NCBI RefSeq assembly: GCF_010499455.1
Contig: NZ_JAAGOH010000002.1
Location: 62,001-126,000, forward strand
Length of the DNA: 64,000 nucleotides
Reading direction: 5' to 3'
Origin: Ideonella livida
Lineage (GTDB): Bacteria; Pseudomonadota; Gammaproteobacteria; Burkholderiales; Burkholderiaceae_C
Positions 34,660-43,167 of the stretch are shown one piece after another. The position numbers and the translations under genes were made by a program. The stretch's first letter is position 1. Every line of letters begins with the position of its first letter. The notes under the pieces are model-generated. The model was not told where the DNA came from, did not search any database, and saw nothing but the letters and a program-made list of their open reading frames with translations.

Positions 34660-36933
34660 GTGAATCCCTCTCCCCTGGACTCCACCTTCACGCACGGCAG
34701 CCTGCTGTCCTCCGTGCTGGGGGACACCACCACCAACACGGGCATCAAGCCCCCCCTGCCCGAGCCGGAGCTGACCAACCTGGCGGTGGGCCCGCGCATC
34801 ACCTGGCGCCGCCGGGTCCTGCTGCTGCTGGCCATCCTGGGCTGTGTGGGGGTGTTCCTGCTGGCACGGCTGCTGGCCGGTCAGCCCGAGGTCCCCGCCG
34901 AATGGCGACATACGCCTGAAGGGCGCCTGGAGCTGGCCAGCTCGCCGCTGCCGGAGCTCAAGCCTTTCCTGGGCCAGCCCCTGCAGGGCCTGCGCACGGC
35001 CGACGGCCGCTTGCTGAGGTTCTCGGTCCTGACCACCGCGCACTCCGCACGCTGGTTTGCCGATACCCACCACCAGGCATCGCTGCAGCAGGTACGTATC
35101 GCGGCGGCCCAGGCGGTGGAGGCCGGGCCGGTACGGCTGGTGTTCACCGACGGGGCGGAAGTCAGCGTACGCCCACAGCCCCGCGGCTACGGCGGGCTGG
35201 GCGCCATGTTCTGGCTCATGAGCACCTTCGCGCTGGTGCTCTACCTGGTGGGCTGGATCGTGCCCCTGGTGCAACCGCAGGGCCGCAACCTGCTCTACGC
35301 CACCATGGCGCAGGCCCAGGTGGCCCAGCTCGCGCTGGCGGCCGTGTCGTCGCTGCCCTCCCTCACCCAACCGTCACTGCTGGTGGCCCACGAGGCCGGC
35401 CTGCGCAGCGCACTCGACTTGTTGACAGGCGCAGCCATCGTGCATGCCTGCCTGCTGCATCCAGCACGGCTGCCCGGGGGGGGCGTGCTCGCCCTGCTGG
35501 CCTGGCTGACCCCGGGGATCCTGGGTGCGCTGTGGTGGCAAGGGGCGCTGGACGCGCCGTGGCTGTGGTCCCAGGGCCTGATGGTGGCCGACGGACTGGC
35601 CTGCATCGGTGTGCTCACCTGGGCCAACCGGCAGTCTCCGCAACCCTTTGCCCTGGTGATGCGGCGCTTCGCGATGATCACCGTGGGCACCCTGGCCCTG
35701 CTGACGCTGGCGGTCTGGCTCATGCCCCTGCTGCCCGACGAGGTCCAGCCCGTGGCCGCCGTCGGGCCGGTGATCTGGGGGGTGTTCTTCGCCTCGGTCA
35801 TCCTGCTGGTGCCCTTTGTGGCCCGTTCGCAGAGCGTGATGCGCGAGTTCGCCATGCTGGCGGGTGTGAGCACCATGGCCACCTCGGTGGACCTGCTGTT
35901 CGTCGCCGTCTTCTCTTTCAGCCAATTCGCCTCGCTCACGCTCTCGCTGTTTCTGGCCCTGGGCGCGTATGCAGCGGTGCGGCACTGGCTGATGAACCAG
36001 ATCATCGGTGCGCGCACACTGACCACCGAGCGCATGTTCGAGCACCTCTACCGCATCGCCCGCGAAGTGGAGGCGCGGCCGGAGCGGGCCGCCGACCGCA
36101 TGATCGACCTGCTGCGCCACGTCTTCGAGCCCTTGGAGACCGAACGGCTGGACGGGCGGATGAAGTACAGCCGCGTCACCGGCAACGGCGCGATGCTGCT
36201 GGTGCCCCTGCCCAACCTGACCGAAGCGCCAACGGTCAGTGGCGTGGTGGGTCTGCGTTTTGCCGAACGTGGCAAGCGCCTGTTCACCCTGGAGGATGCG
36301 CGCCTGGCAGACCGCATCGTGCAGCAGCTGATGCGGGCCGTGGCCCACGACCGTGCAGTCGAGCGCGGTCGCAGCGAAGAGCGAGCGCGTATCGCCCAGG
36401 ACCTGCACGACGACATCGGCGCGCGCCTGCTGACCCTGATGTACCAGGCCCCCACCAAGGAGATGGAGGACTATGTCCGCCACACCCTGCAGGACCTCAA
36501 GACCCTGACCCGCGGTCTGGCCAGCAAGGCCCATCCGCTGGCACTGGCCCTCGCAGAGTGGAAGACCGACATCGACCATCGGCTGGAGGCTGCAGGCCTG
36601 AGCTTGGCCTGGAACGCCAACATCGACCAGGACCTGCCGCTGACCGTGGTGCAGTGGTCCTCCCTCACCCGCATCCTGCGCGAGCTGGTGAGCAATGTGA
36701 TCGCCCACTCCAAGGCCAAACACATCGAGATCGACTGCACCCTCCAGGAAGGGCAGTTCGTGGTGATCGTCAAGGACGACGGCGAGGGCCGGGAGCCGGC
36801 GCGCTGGTCCCATGGGCTGGGCCTGGGGGGCATCCGCAAGCGCGTCAAGCTCATGGGCGGTTCTGTCCAGTGGCGGGAACGAGAGGGCCGGGGCATCGTC
36901 TGCTCTGTCATCATCCCTCGCCTGAGCACCTGA
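34660..36933 (+). CDS. Multi-pass membrane sensor histidine kinase (HisKA_3 type)
   Basis: A 757-residue sensor kinase. After a 50-residue cytoplasmic lead, TM1 (about 53-73) is followed by a 110-residue extracytoplasmic domain, then about seven further membrane helices between residues 185 and 450 (first FWLMSTFALVLYLVGWIVPL), a 7TM-like arrangement. The DHp motif ERARIAQDLHDDIGARLLTL puts the phosphorylated histidine at His583, typical of NarX/DesK-type kinases. The ATPase part has RELVSNVIAHSKAKH, KDDGEGR and HGLGLGGIRKRVKLMGG. The start is GTG. It pairs with the regulator 50 bp upstream. The signal is unknown. Confidence 0.9.
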   Translation: MNPSPLDSTFTHGSLLSSVLGDTTTNTGIKPPLPEPELTNLAVGPRITWRRRVLLLLAILGCVGVFLLARLLAGQPEVPAEWRHTPEGRLELASSPLPELKPFLGQPLQGLRTADGRLLRFSVLTTAHSARWFADTHHQASLQQVRIAAAQAVEAGPVRLVFTDGAEVSVRPQPRGYGGLGAMFWLMSTFALVLYLVGWIVPLVQPQGRNLLYATMAQAQVAQLALAAVSSLPSLTQPSLLVAHEAGLRSALDLLTGAAIVHACLLHPARLPGGGVLALLAWLTPGILGALWWQGALDAPWLWSQGLMVADGLACIGVLTWANRQSPQPFALVMRRFAMITVGTLALLTLAVWLMPLLPDEVQPVAAVGPVIWGVFFASVILLVPFVARSQSVMREFAMLAGVSTMATSVDLLFVAVFSFSQFASLTLSLFLALGAYAAVRHWLMNQIIGARTLTTERMFEHLYRIAREVEARPERAADRMIDLLRHVFEPLETERLDGRMKYSRVTGNGAMLLVPLPNLTEAPTVSGVVGLRFAERGKRLFTLEDARLADRIVQQLMRAVAHDRAVERGRSEERARIAQDLHDDIGARLLTLMYQAPTKEMEDYVRHTLQDLKTLTRGLASKAHPLALALAEWKTDIDHRLEAAGLSLAWNANIDQDLPLTVVQWSSLTRILRELVSNVIAHSKAKHIEIDCTLQEGQFVVIVKDDGEGREPARWSHGLGLGGIRKRVKLMGGSVQWREREGRGIVCSVIIPRLST

Positions 36934-36980
36934 ACCGCCACAGGCCCCACGCTGCCATGGGGCCGGCACCCACCGCCGCC

Positions 36981-37442
36981 ATGAGCTACGTCCACATCCA
37001 CACCGTGAGTGTCCACTTCGGGGACTGCGACCCCGCGGGCATCGTCTTCTTCCCCAACTTCGCCCGCTGGATGGACCAGTCCTCGCTGGCCTTCTTCCGG
37101 GCCTGTGGCGTGCCCCCCTGGCGCGAACTCGAACGCAGCCGCGGCATCGTGGGCACTCCGCTGCTGGAGACCCAGACGCGCTTCATCCAGCCGGCCACCT
37201 ACGGTGATGTGCTGGAGGTGCACACGCGCATCGCCGAATGGCGCCACAAGGTGTTCGTCCACGAACACCGCATCCTGCGCGATGGCGAACTGCTGTGCGA
37301 GGGCCGTGAGGTCCGCGCCTTCGTGGTGCGGTTAGATGAGGCGAGCGGCCATCGGCTCAAGTCCATTCCCGTGCCGGCGGACATCCGCACCTTGTGCGAC
37401 GGCCCCCGGGCGGCCGAGGACGCCGGCCGTGCCGGCGCCTGA
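36981..37442 (+). CDS. Acyl-CoA thioesterase, 4-hydroxybenzoyl-CoA thioesterase-like
   Basis: A 153-residue hot-dog-fold thioesterase. The motif VHFGDCDPAGIVFFPNFARWMD near residues 11-32 holds the catalytic aspartate of the 4-hydroxybenzoyl-CoA thioesterase group (D-x-D-P-A-G-I-V-F-F/Y). QTRFIQPATYGDVLEVHTRI follows. The substrate could be an aromatic or fatty acyl-CoA. The ATG at 36981 gives the conserved N terminus; an in-frame ATG at 36957 would add eight residues. It lies 47 bp after the kinase gene and converges on the ArsC-like gene. Confidence 0.88.
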   Translation: MSYVHIHTVSVHFGDCDPAGIVFFPNFARWMDQSSLAFFRACGVPPWRELERSRGIVGTPLLETQTRFIQPATYGDVLEVHTRIAEWRHKVFVHEHRILRDGELLCEGREVRAFVVRLDEASGHRLKSIPVPADIRTLCDGPRAAEDAGRAGA

Positions 37443-37445
37443 ACT

Positions 37446-37805
37446 TCAGCGGGCGACGCGCTCCTGAGCCCAGCGCGCGGCGTCAAAGCCGACCGTCAGC
37501 GTGCCATCGGCCCAGCGCACCACCGGCCGCTTGATCAGTGACGGGTGGTCGGACATCAACGCGGCCGCACCGGCAGCCTCCTGGGCTTGGGCCTGGGCGG
37601 CTGCGTCCAGCTTGCGCCACGTGGTGCCTTGCCGGTTGAGCAAACGCTCCCAAGGCAGCCCCTGGGCCTCCCAAGCCGCCAGCAGCGGGGCCACCTCGAC
37701 CTTTTTAAGGTCGATGAATTCATGGGCCAGGCCTTGGGCCTGCAACCAGGCCCGGGCCTTCTTGACCGTGTCGCAGTTGGGAATGCCGTAGCAAAGGATC
37801 GTCAT
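37446..37805 (-). CDS. ArsC/Spx-family protein (YffB-like)
   Basis: A 119-residue thioredoxin-fold protein of the ArsC family. YGIPNCDTVKKARAWLQ has a single active-site cysteine (Cys11) in the position used by glutathione-dependent arsenate reductases, and LKKVEVAPLLAAW and SLIKRPVV match the YffB/Spx subgroup. The third arginine set needed for arsenate is only partly present (KRPVV), so arsenate reduction is not assured; many such proteins are of unknown role. Start ATG at 37805. Divergent from the NDH-2-like gene. Confidence 0.88.
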   Translation of the reverse strand: MTILCYGIPNCDTVKKARAWLQAQGLAHEFIDLKKVEVAPLLAAWEAQGLPWERLLNRQGTTWRKLDAAAQAQAQEAAGAAALMSDHPSLIKRPVVRWADGTLTVGFDAARWAQERVAR

Positions 37806-37929
37806 GCCGGCATGTTGCCCGGCGATGGGCGCGGCCACAAGCCGTCACATCGCCCCGCTCCAGCCCGGCGCGCGACTTGCAACCCCGCCGCGTTGACGCC
37901 CTGAGGCACTCCAAAAACGGACACCTGTC

Positions 37930-39210
37930 ATGCATTTCGACATCGTCATCGTCGGCGGAGGCGCCGGCGGGCTGGAACTGGCCGCCATGCTGGGACGTCG
38001 CCTGGGGCGGCGTCAGGGCCGCGAACGGGTGCTGCTCATTGACCGCAGCGCCTTCCACATCTGGAAGCCAACCCTGCACGAAGTGGCCGCCGGCACCCTG
38101 GATGCCCACCAGGAAGGGCTTTCCTACACCATCCTGGCACGCCGTAACCATTTCAGCTTCACCCTGGGCGAACTGGACGGCCTGGAGGCCGGGACGCGAC
38201 GGCTCACCCTCAAGGCCCTGCAGGACGAGCAAGGACAGACGCTGATCCCGGCGCGACAGGTCAGCTTCCGCTGGGCGGTGCTGGCCATCGGCAGCGGCTC
38301 CAACTTCTTCGGCACCCCCGGCGCCGAACATGCCTTCGTGCTGGAGCAGGCCCACGACGCCGAACGCTTCCGCCAGCGCCTGCTGGCCGCGTTCACCCGC
38401 GCCGCCTTCTCCCCGGAGAAGCGGCTTGGTGTGGCCATCGTGGGCGCCGGAGCGACAGGGGTGGAACTCTCGGCGGAACTGATCGAGGCCCACCAGGAGC
38501 TTCAGGACGGTCTGGGCAGTGAGCAGCGCTTTCGACTGGACATCAGTGTGGTGGAGGCCGGTCCGCGCATCCTGGGCGGCCTGCCTGAGAAGATCTCCCG
38601 GCAGGCCACCGTGGCCCTGCAGCGCAAACAGGTCCGGGTGATGACGGGCACCAAGGTGCAAGCCATCGAGGCCGACGGCCTGCAGACCAGCCAGGGCCGG
38701 GTGCCGGCCGACCTGATCGTCTGGGCCGCCGGCATCAAGGCGGCCGACAGCAACCTGCGCTACGGCCTGAGCACCAACCGGGCCCACCAATTCATCGTCA
38801 ACGACCGGCTTGAAACCAGCGCCCCCGGGCTCTATGCCCTGGGCGACTGCGCCGCCTGCGTCTGGGAGGGCGACAAGCTGGTGCCCGCCCGGGCCCAGGC
38901 CGCGCACCAGCAGGCCTGCTACCTGTTGCAGGTCTTCCTGGCCCTGCTGGCCGAGCGGGTGCATGCCCCGGCCTTCCGCTACCGCGACTTTGGCTCGCTC
39001 GTCTCCCTGGGCGACAACAAGGGTGTGGGCAACCTGATGGGCGGGCTGTCGGGCCGCAATTTCTTCGTCGAGGGACTGCTGGCCAAGTGGATGTACATGT
39101 CGCTGCACCTCAACCACCACCGCGCCATCGTCGGCGGGGTCAACACGGTGGTGCTGGCGCTGGCGCGCCTGCTGCAGCGGCGGGTCTCGGGCCGGCTCAA
39201 GCTGCACTGA
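37930..39210 (+). CDS. NAD(P)/FAD-dependent oxidoreductase, NDH-2-like
   Basis: A 426-residue flavoprotein of the type II NADH dehydrogenase family, feeding electrons from NADH to quinone without proton pumping. The FAD motif IVIVGGGAGGLELAAMLG is at residues 4-21; the NADH motif VAIVGAGATGVELSAELIE is around 170-188; the second FAD contact GLYALGDCAACVW is near 305. HIWKPTLHEVAAG is the substrate-side motif of this family. The C terminus (NFFVEGLLAKWMYMSLHLNHH) is hydrophobic and amphipathic, fitting peripheral membrane attachment. Confidence 0.93.
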   Translation: MHFDIVIVGGGAGGLELAAMLGRRLGRRQGRERVLLIDRSAFHIWKPTLHEVAAGTLDAHQEGLSYTILARRNHFSFTLGELDGLEAGTRRLTLKALQDEQGQTLIPARQVSFRWAVLAIGSGSNFFGTPGAEHAFVLEQAHDAERFRQRLLAAFTRAAFSPEKRLGVAIVGAGATGVELSAELIEAHQELQDGLGSEQRFRLDISVVEAGPRILGGLPEKISRQATVALQRKQVRVMTGTKVQAIEADGLQTSQGRVPADLIVWAAGIKAADSNLRYGLSTNRAHQFIVNDRLETSAPGLYALGDCAACVWEGDKLVPARAQAAHQQACYLLQVFLALLAERVHAPAFRYRDFGSLVSLGDNKGVGNLMGGLSGRNFFVEGLLAKWMYMSLHLNHHRAIVGGVNTVVLALARLLQRRVSGRLKLH

Positions 39211-39271
39211 GGCGGGCGTCGGCAGTGGGCCGCCGGTGCGACCGGGCGGCACCAGGGCCTACAGTGCAGGG

Positions 39272-40183
39272 ATGTCCCCTTCTGCGCTGAACGCCTTTCT
39301 GCCCCTGCTGGCCCTCTTGGCCTCTGTCACCCTTCTCGGCCTGGGCACCTCCTGGGCCAAGCTGGCCCTCTTCCCGCTGGCCGGCGCCTTGGGCACCACC
39401 ACGCTGCGGGTGGGCTTCTCCGCCCTGCTCATGCTGCTGTGGTGGCGGCCCTGGCGCTGGCCGCTGCACCGCCGCGACCGCCTGCACCTGCTGGGCTATG
39501 GCGCGGCCCTGGGTGGCATGAACCTCTTCTTTTACCTGTCGCTGCAACGCATCCCCTTCGGCGTGGCGGTGGCCATCGAATTCGCCGGACCGCTGACGGT
39601 GGCGCTGTGGCAGTCGCGCCGCCCGCTGGACCTGGCTTGGGTGGCACTGGCGGTGACCGGCCTGGCGCTGCTGCTGCCCCTGGGCCTGGACACCCAAGCC
39701 CTGGACCTGACGGGGGTTCTCCACGCCTTGATCGCCGCAATCTTCTGGGCGCTCTACATCTTGCTGGGCAAGCGCGTGGCACATCTGCATGCCGGCCACT
39801 CGGTGTCGCTGGGCCTGAGCGTGGCCGCCCTGGTGGCCCTGCCGACCGGATGGGAGGCCGCCGCCTCGGCCTTGGTCCAGCCCGGCACCTGGGCCGTGGC
39901 CCTGGGTGTGGCCGCGCTGTCCAGCGCGGCGCCCATCTCCCTGGAGATGGTGGCACTCAAGCGGCTGCCGGCCCAGGCCTTCGGCATCATGATCAGCATG
40001 GAGCCAGCGGTGGCGGCCCTGCTGGCCATGGCCTTGTTGCAGGAGCACCTGAGCCTGCTCCAGTGGGCGGCCATCGCGTTGATCATGTCTGCCAGCGCCG
40101 GCGCAGCGCTGTCGGCCCAGACCGACCGCCGCCGACCACCGGCGCCGACGTGCGACGGCGGCGAGCAACCGGCCAAGGCTTGA
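39272..40183 (+). CDS. EamA-family exporter (RhtA-like)
   Basis: A 303-residue drug/metabolite transporter with ten membrane helices in two EamA repeats. LGLGTSWAKLALFPLAGALG near the start and FGVAVAIEFAGPLTVALW resemble RhtA, the threonine/homoserine exporter, and SLEMVALKRLPAQAFGIMIS with EPAVAALLA supports this. Amino-acid efflux is likely, but the substrate is not certain. The tail after residue 285 is charged and proline-rich. Its gene is followed by a hairpin CCCGC-AAG-GCGGG and the shared terminator at 40273-40310. Confidence 0.85.
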   Translation: MSPSALNAFLPLLALLASVTLLGLGTSWAKLALFPLAGALGTTTLRVGFSALLMLLWWRPWRWPLHRRDRLHLLGYGAALGGMNLFFYLSLQRIPFGVAVAIEFAGPLTVALWQSRRPLDLAWVALAVTGLALLLPLGLDTQALDLTGVLHALIAAIFWALYILLGKRVAHLHAGHSVSLGLSVAALVALPTGWEAAASALVQPGTWAVALGVAALSSAAPISLEMVALKRLPAQAFGIMISMEPAVAALLAMALLQEHLSLLQWAAIALIMSASAGAALSAQTDRRRPPAPTCDGGEQPAKA

Positions 40184-40272
40184 AGCCCGGGCTGCGTCTG
40201 TCCGCGGGCCTCGCGCCCCACGGCCCGCAAGGCGGGCGGGCCATGCACCGCAAGACAAAAGGCCGGCCGGAA

Positions 40273-40310
40273 AACAAAAAGGACCGGGCTTTCGCCAGGT
40301 CCTTTTGTTT
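40273..40310. terminator. Bidirectional intrinsic terminator between the exporter gene and the tRNA-Lys array
   Basis: AAAAGGACC (40277-40285) and GGTCCTTTT (40298-40306) form the outer stem. An inner GGC/GCC pair with a short loop (GAAA on the minus strand) extends it. T-runs lie on both sides, so it can end transcription of the tRNA genes from the right and of the exporter gene from the left. Confidence 0.8.
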
Positions 40311-40322
40311 CATCAGCAATTT

Positions 40323-40398
40323 TGGTGGGCCCTGTAGGATTCGAACCTACGACCAACGGATTAAGAGTCCGCTGCTCTACCAACTGAGCTAAGAGCCC
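40323..40398 (-). tRNA. tRNA-Lys (anticodon CTT), third copy
   Basis: 76 nt including the encoded CCA. The minus strand starts GGGCTCTTAGCTCAGTTGG, has the anticodon loop CTCTTAA (anticodon CTT, reads AAG) and the T-loop GGTTCGAATCC, and ends GGGCCCACCA. The acceptor stem GGGCTCT / AGGGCCC pairs with one G-T. Identical to the two copies upstream. Confidence 0.97.
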
Positions 40399-40452
40399 GT
40401 CTGCACTTGTCGCCCCAACAAACTGGCGCGCAAGGCAAAAGGAGATGATTTT

Positions 40453-40528
40453 TGGTGGGCCCTGTAGGATTCGAACCTACGACCAACGGATTAAGAGTCC
40501 GCTGCTCTACCAACTGAGCTAAGAGCCC
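40453..40528 (-). tRNA. tRNA-Lys (anticodon CTT), second copy
   Basis: 76 nt with encoded CCA, identical in sequence to the neighbouring copies at 40323 and 40587. The anticodon is CTT. Separated from the next copy by 54 bp of unrelated spacer, so the copies probably arose by tandem duplication followed by spacer divergence. Confidence 0.97.
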
Positions 40529-40586
40529 GTCCGCGCCCTGCACGCCAGACAAGCTGGCATACCGGGCGAAAGACGATATGAATGGT

Positions 40587-40662
40587 TGGTGGGCCCTGTA
40601 GGATTCGAACCTACGACCAACGGATTAAGAGTCCGCTGCTCTACCAACTGAGCTAAGAGCCC
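40587..40662 (-). tRNA. tRNA-Lys (anticodon CTT), first copy
   Basis: 76 nt with encoded CCA and anticodon CTT, identical to the other two CTT copies. It lies 83 bp downstream of the TTT gene and probably shares its transcript, since no terminator is seen between them. Confidence 0.97.
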
Positions 40663-40745
40663 CACAATTTTCCCGACAACCCACTCAACGCGTGAGTGGC
40701 TCCAGTGGCGCTGGCACCAAGCTTTTGACCTGAGCGCCAGAGAAC

Positions 40746-40821
40746 TGGTGGGTTGTGCAGGATTCGAACCTGCGACCAACGGATTAAAAGTCCGCTGCTC
40801 TACCGACTGAGCTAACAACCC
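40746..40821 (-). tRNA. tRNA-Lys (anticodon TTT)
   Basis: 76 nt with encoded CCA, beginning GGGTTGTTAGCTCAGTCGG and ending CACAACCCACCA. The anticodon loop CTTTTAA gives TTT, reading AAA and AAG. It is the promoter-proximal gene of the four and differs from the CTT copies mainly in the acceptor stem, D-loop and T-stem. Confidence 0.97.
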
Positions 40822-40838
40822 GCGCCGGAAAGCCGTGC

Positions 40839-40866
40839 ATCATAGCACGGGCAATTCCTTTTGCAA
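40839..40866 (-). promoter_or_regulatory. Sigma-70 promoter of the tRNA-Lys array
   Basis: On the minus strand TTGCAA (40861-40866) and TATGAT (40839-40844) are spaced by 16 bp, close to the -35/-10 consensus. The tRNA 5' end is 18 bp after the -10, giving a short leader. GC-rich bases (GCACGG) follow the -10, as in stringently controlled stable-RNA promoters. CCGTGC / GCACGG flank the -10 as an inverted repeat. Confidence 0.7.
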
Positions 40867-40889
40867 GCGTTTTTCCACCCGCGCTGTTT

Positions 40890-41726
40890 TCAGCCCGCTT
40901 GGACGGCCATCGGCAGGCCCAGCTCGACCGCTTGTGCGGCCGCCAGCAGGCCCATGCTGGCCGTCACCATGACCGAAGAGCCGTAGCCGTGGCAGTTCAG
41001 GGTGCCGTCCACGCTGCAGCTGCCATCCTGCGGCGGCAAGACCGGCTCGCGGGAAAAGACGCAGCGCACCTGCAGCTTGCCCTGGCGCGGCGCACCGTGC
41101 TGCTGGCGCAGGCGCTGTCGCAAGGCCGCCAACAGCGGATCGTGGGTGGCGTCCGCAAGATCGGCCACCTCCAGGCGCTCCGGCTGGCGCTTGCCACCAG
41201 CCGCCCCGCAGCAGACCAGGCCCACGCCAGCCTGGCGAGCCCAAGCCGCCAGTGCCAGCTTGGCCTTGACCTGGTCACAGGCGTCGATCAGCACGTCCAC
41301 CGGTTCGGGCAGCAGCGCCGGCCAGTTCTCGGGCGAGACGAAGTCGTCCACCACCGTCACCCGGGCGCCGGGGTGGATGTCAGCAATGCGCTCGCGCAGG
41401 GCCTCGGCCTTGGCCTGACCCACAGTACGCCCCAGGGCCTGCACCTGCCGGTTGATGTTCGACTCGGCGACATGGTCCATGTCGATCAGCACCAGCGTGT
41501 GCACGCCGTTGCGGGCCAGCGCCTCCACCGCCCAGGAGCCCACGCCCCCCAGGCCCACCACGGCCACCCGCAGCTGCCGCAAGCGGGCATAGGCCGTGGC
41601 GCCCATCAGACGGCGCAGCCCGCCAAAGCGGCGCTCCTCGTCAGCCGGCCAGGCCGGCTCGCCCGCCTGCGGCGCAGGGCTGGCGGACAGCGCCCCGGTG
41701 CACGGGTTTGCGATGCCGTCGTCCAC
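40890..41726 (-). CDS. tcdA: tRNA cyclic N6-threonylcarbamoyladenosine synthase TcdA
   Basis: E1/ThiF-like enzyme of 278 residues that dehydrates t6A at position 37 of ANN-decoding tRNAs to the cyclic form using ATP. RRFGGLRRLMGATAYARLRQ precedes the nucleotide site VAVVGLGGVGSWAVEALARNG (about 54-74). DMDHVAESNINRQVQALG and VLIDACDQVKAKLALA follow; VCCGAAGGKRQPERL holds a cysteine pair. The start is a GTG directly after the cpoB stop, so the two are coupled. tRNA-Lys is one of its substrates and is encoded just downstream. Confidence 0.93.
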   Translation of the reverse strand: MDDGIANPCTGALSASPAPQAGEPAWPADEERRFGGLRRLMGATAYARLRQLRVAVVGLGGVGSWAVEALARNGVHTLVLIDMDHVAESNINRQVQALGRTVGQAKAEALRERIADIHPGARVTVVDDFVSPENWPALLPEPVDVLIDACDQVKAKLALAAWARQAGVGLVCCGAAGGKRQPERLEVADLADATHDPLLAALRQRLRQQHGAPRQGKLQVRCVFSREPVLPPQDGSCSVDGTLNCHGYGSSVMVTASMGLLAAAQAVELGLPMAVQAG

Positions 41727-42530
41727 TTACTTCAGCGCCGACAGGCGTTCTTTGGCCGCGCCCGCCGCCTCGGACTTGGGGAACTGCTTGATGAGGTCCT
41801 CGAACACGCGGCGCGCGGTCTTGGTGTCCTTCATCTCCACGTAGCAGTTGCCAGTGGCCAGCCAGGCCTCCGGCGCCCGTGCGTGGTCAGGTGCCGCGGT
41901 CAGGAAGGCGCGGAAGGTGGCCACGGCCTCCTTGTAGTCGCGCCGCGCGTACTGGGCGTTGGCCAGCCAGTAGCGGGCCGAATCACCGTAGCCACTGCTG
42001 GGATAGCGCTTGAGGAAAGCCGACAGGGCGAAGCCCGCCTTGTCGAAATCCCCAGCGCGCAGCAGCTCCATGGCCTCCTCGTAGGCCCGCTTCTCGTCGG
42101 GCTCGGCCAGGAAGTCCTTGCCGTCCACGCTGACCTTCTGGGGCTCGAGCTTGCGCACGCGGTCCTCCAGGGTCTGGGACATGTCGCGCTGGCGGCGCTG
42201 CAGCTCGGCGATGTCGCGCTGCAACTGCTCGTCCTGGCCGCGCAGCCGGGCGATCTCGGCGCGCAGCTGCTCGTTCTGGTTGTTCATCTCCAGCAGGCTG
42301 CGCTGCAGGGTCTGCAACTGCTCGGTGAGCTGGCGCACGGCCGCGGCCAGCTGGGCCTTCTGGGACTCGTCGTTCTGCTGGACCTGCTTGCGCAGCTCCA
42401 GGATGTATTTGCGTGCCTCGTCGTCTTCAAACAGGCCGGCATGGCCCATGCTGGCCGACAGGGCCAAGCCCAGCGCCAGGACACCCCTGGCGACGGCGGA
42501 ACGGTTCCACCGGGATCCCACTGCTTGCAT
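41727..42530 (-). CDS. cpoB: Cell division coordinator CpoB (YbgF)
   Basis: Periplasmic Tol-Pal-associated protein, 267 residues, which links outer-membrane constriction to septal murein synthesis. The signal peptide is about residues 1-30 (GVLALGLALSASMGHA). A coiled coil follows (about 35-120, DEARKYILELRKQVQQNDES onward, rich in Gln/Glu/Leu), then TPR repeats (about 140-265, EKRAYEEAMELLRAGDFDKA and YGDSARYWLANAQYARRDYK). ATG 42530 is preferred over the in-frame TTG at 42536 because AAGGA lies nine bases ahead. It follows pal directly. Confidence 0.94.
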   Translation of the reverse strand: MQAVGSRWNRSAVARGVLALGLALSASMGHAGLFEDDEARKYILELRKQVQQNDESQKAQLAAAVRQLTEQLQTLQRSLLEMNNQNEQLRAEIARLRGQDEQLQRDIAELQRRQRDMSQTLEDRVRKLEPQKVSVDGKDFLAEPDEKRAYEEAMELLRAGDFDKAGFALSAFLKRYPSSGYGDSARYWLANAQYARRDYKEAVATFRAFLTAAPDHARAPEAWLATGNCYVEMKDTKTARRVFEDLIKQFPKSEAAGAAKERLSALK

Positions 42531-42532
42531 CT

Positions 42533-43150
42533 TCAACGGTCCTTCAGTTCTGCACGGCGATTGCGTGCCCAGGCGTTCTCGCCCCCCCCCTGCACGGCGG
42601 GCTGCTCCTCACCCAGGCTCACGGCCTCCAGCTGCGCTGCGGGCACACCCAGCAGCTGCAAAAAGCGCTGCACGGATTCGGCACGCTTCTGGCCCAGCGA
42701 GAGGTTGTACTCCCGGCCGCCCCGCTCGTCGGTGTGGCCCTCGATCAACAGACGGCGCTTGGGCTGGGTCAACAGGGTGCGCGCCTTGCGGTCCAAGAGC
42801 GGTCGGTCCTGCTCACGCACCGCAAAGCTGTCGTAGTCGAAATAGACGGTGTTACCCCCCGCCTCGCCCAGCGGGCGTCCGTCCGGGCCCAGGCCCGAGC
42901 CGGCGCCGCTGGCGCCCAGGTTGACGGTGGTCACGCTGGTGGCGGGCACGGCACTGCCGGTGGCCCCGGCAGCACCCGTGCCGGCGCTGGCGCCTTCTGC
43001 CGGAACCACGGCCCGGGTCTCCACCGGCGCCTCCTGGTCCAGGCGTACGCGGCTGCCGCAGCCGGCGGCCAGCAGCAGCGCCGCCACGGTGGTGGCCCAC
43101 AGGCCGGTGCGGCGCAGCAACTGACCGCGGGTTGATGCTGGATGTGACAT
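42533..43150 (-). CDS. pal: Peptidoglycan-associated lipoprotein Pal
   Basis: Outer-membrane lipoprotein binding murein, 205 residues. The signal ends in the lipobox LLLAAGC. A 65-residue Ala/Gly/Thr-rich linker is longer than in E. coli Pal. The OmpA-like domain (about 100-200) starts TVYFDYDSFAVREQDRPLL and contains IEGHTDERGGREYNLSLGQ with the diaminopimelate-contacting Asp and the later Arg in ARNRRAEL. It lies between tolB (17 bp upstream) and cpoB. Confidence 0.96.
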   Translation of the reverse strand: MSHPASTRGQLLRRTGLWATTVAALLLAAGCGSRVRLDQEAPVETRAVVPAEGASAGTGAAGATGSAVPATSVTTVNLGASGAGSGLGPDGRPLGEAGGNTVYFDYDSFAVREQDRPLLDRKARTLLTQPKRRLLIEGHTDERGGREYNLSLGQKRAESVQRFLQLLGVPAAQLEAVSLGEEQPAVQGGGENAWARNRRAELKDR

Positions 43151-43167
43151 GTGCTCGCTCCTGTGTC

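Noticed and set aside
40323-40821. tRNA array as an integration site of a mobile element
   Set aside because: No integrase, no truncated tRNA copy and no direct repeat of a tRNA 3' end beyond the complete genes; flanking genes are housekeeping.
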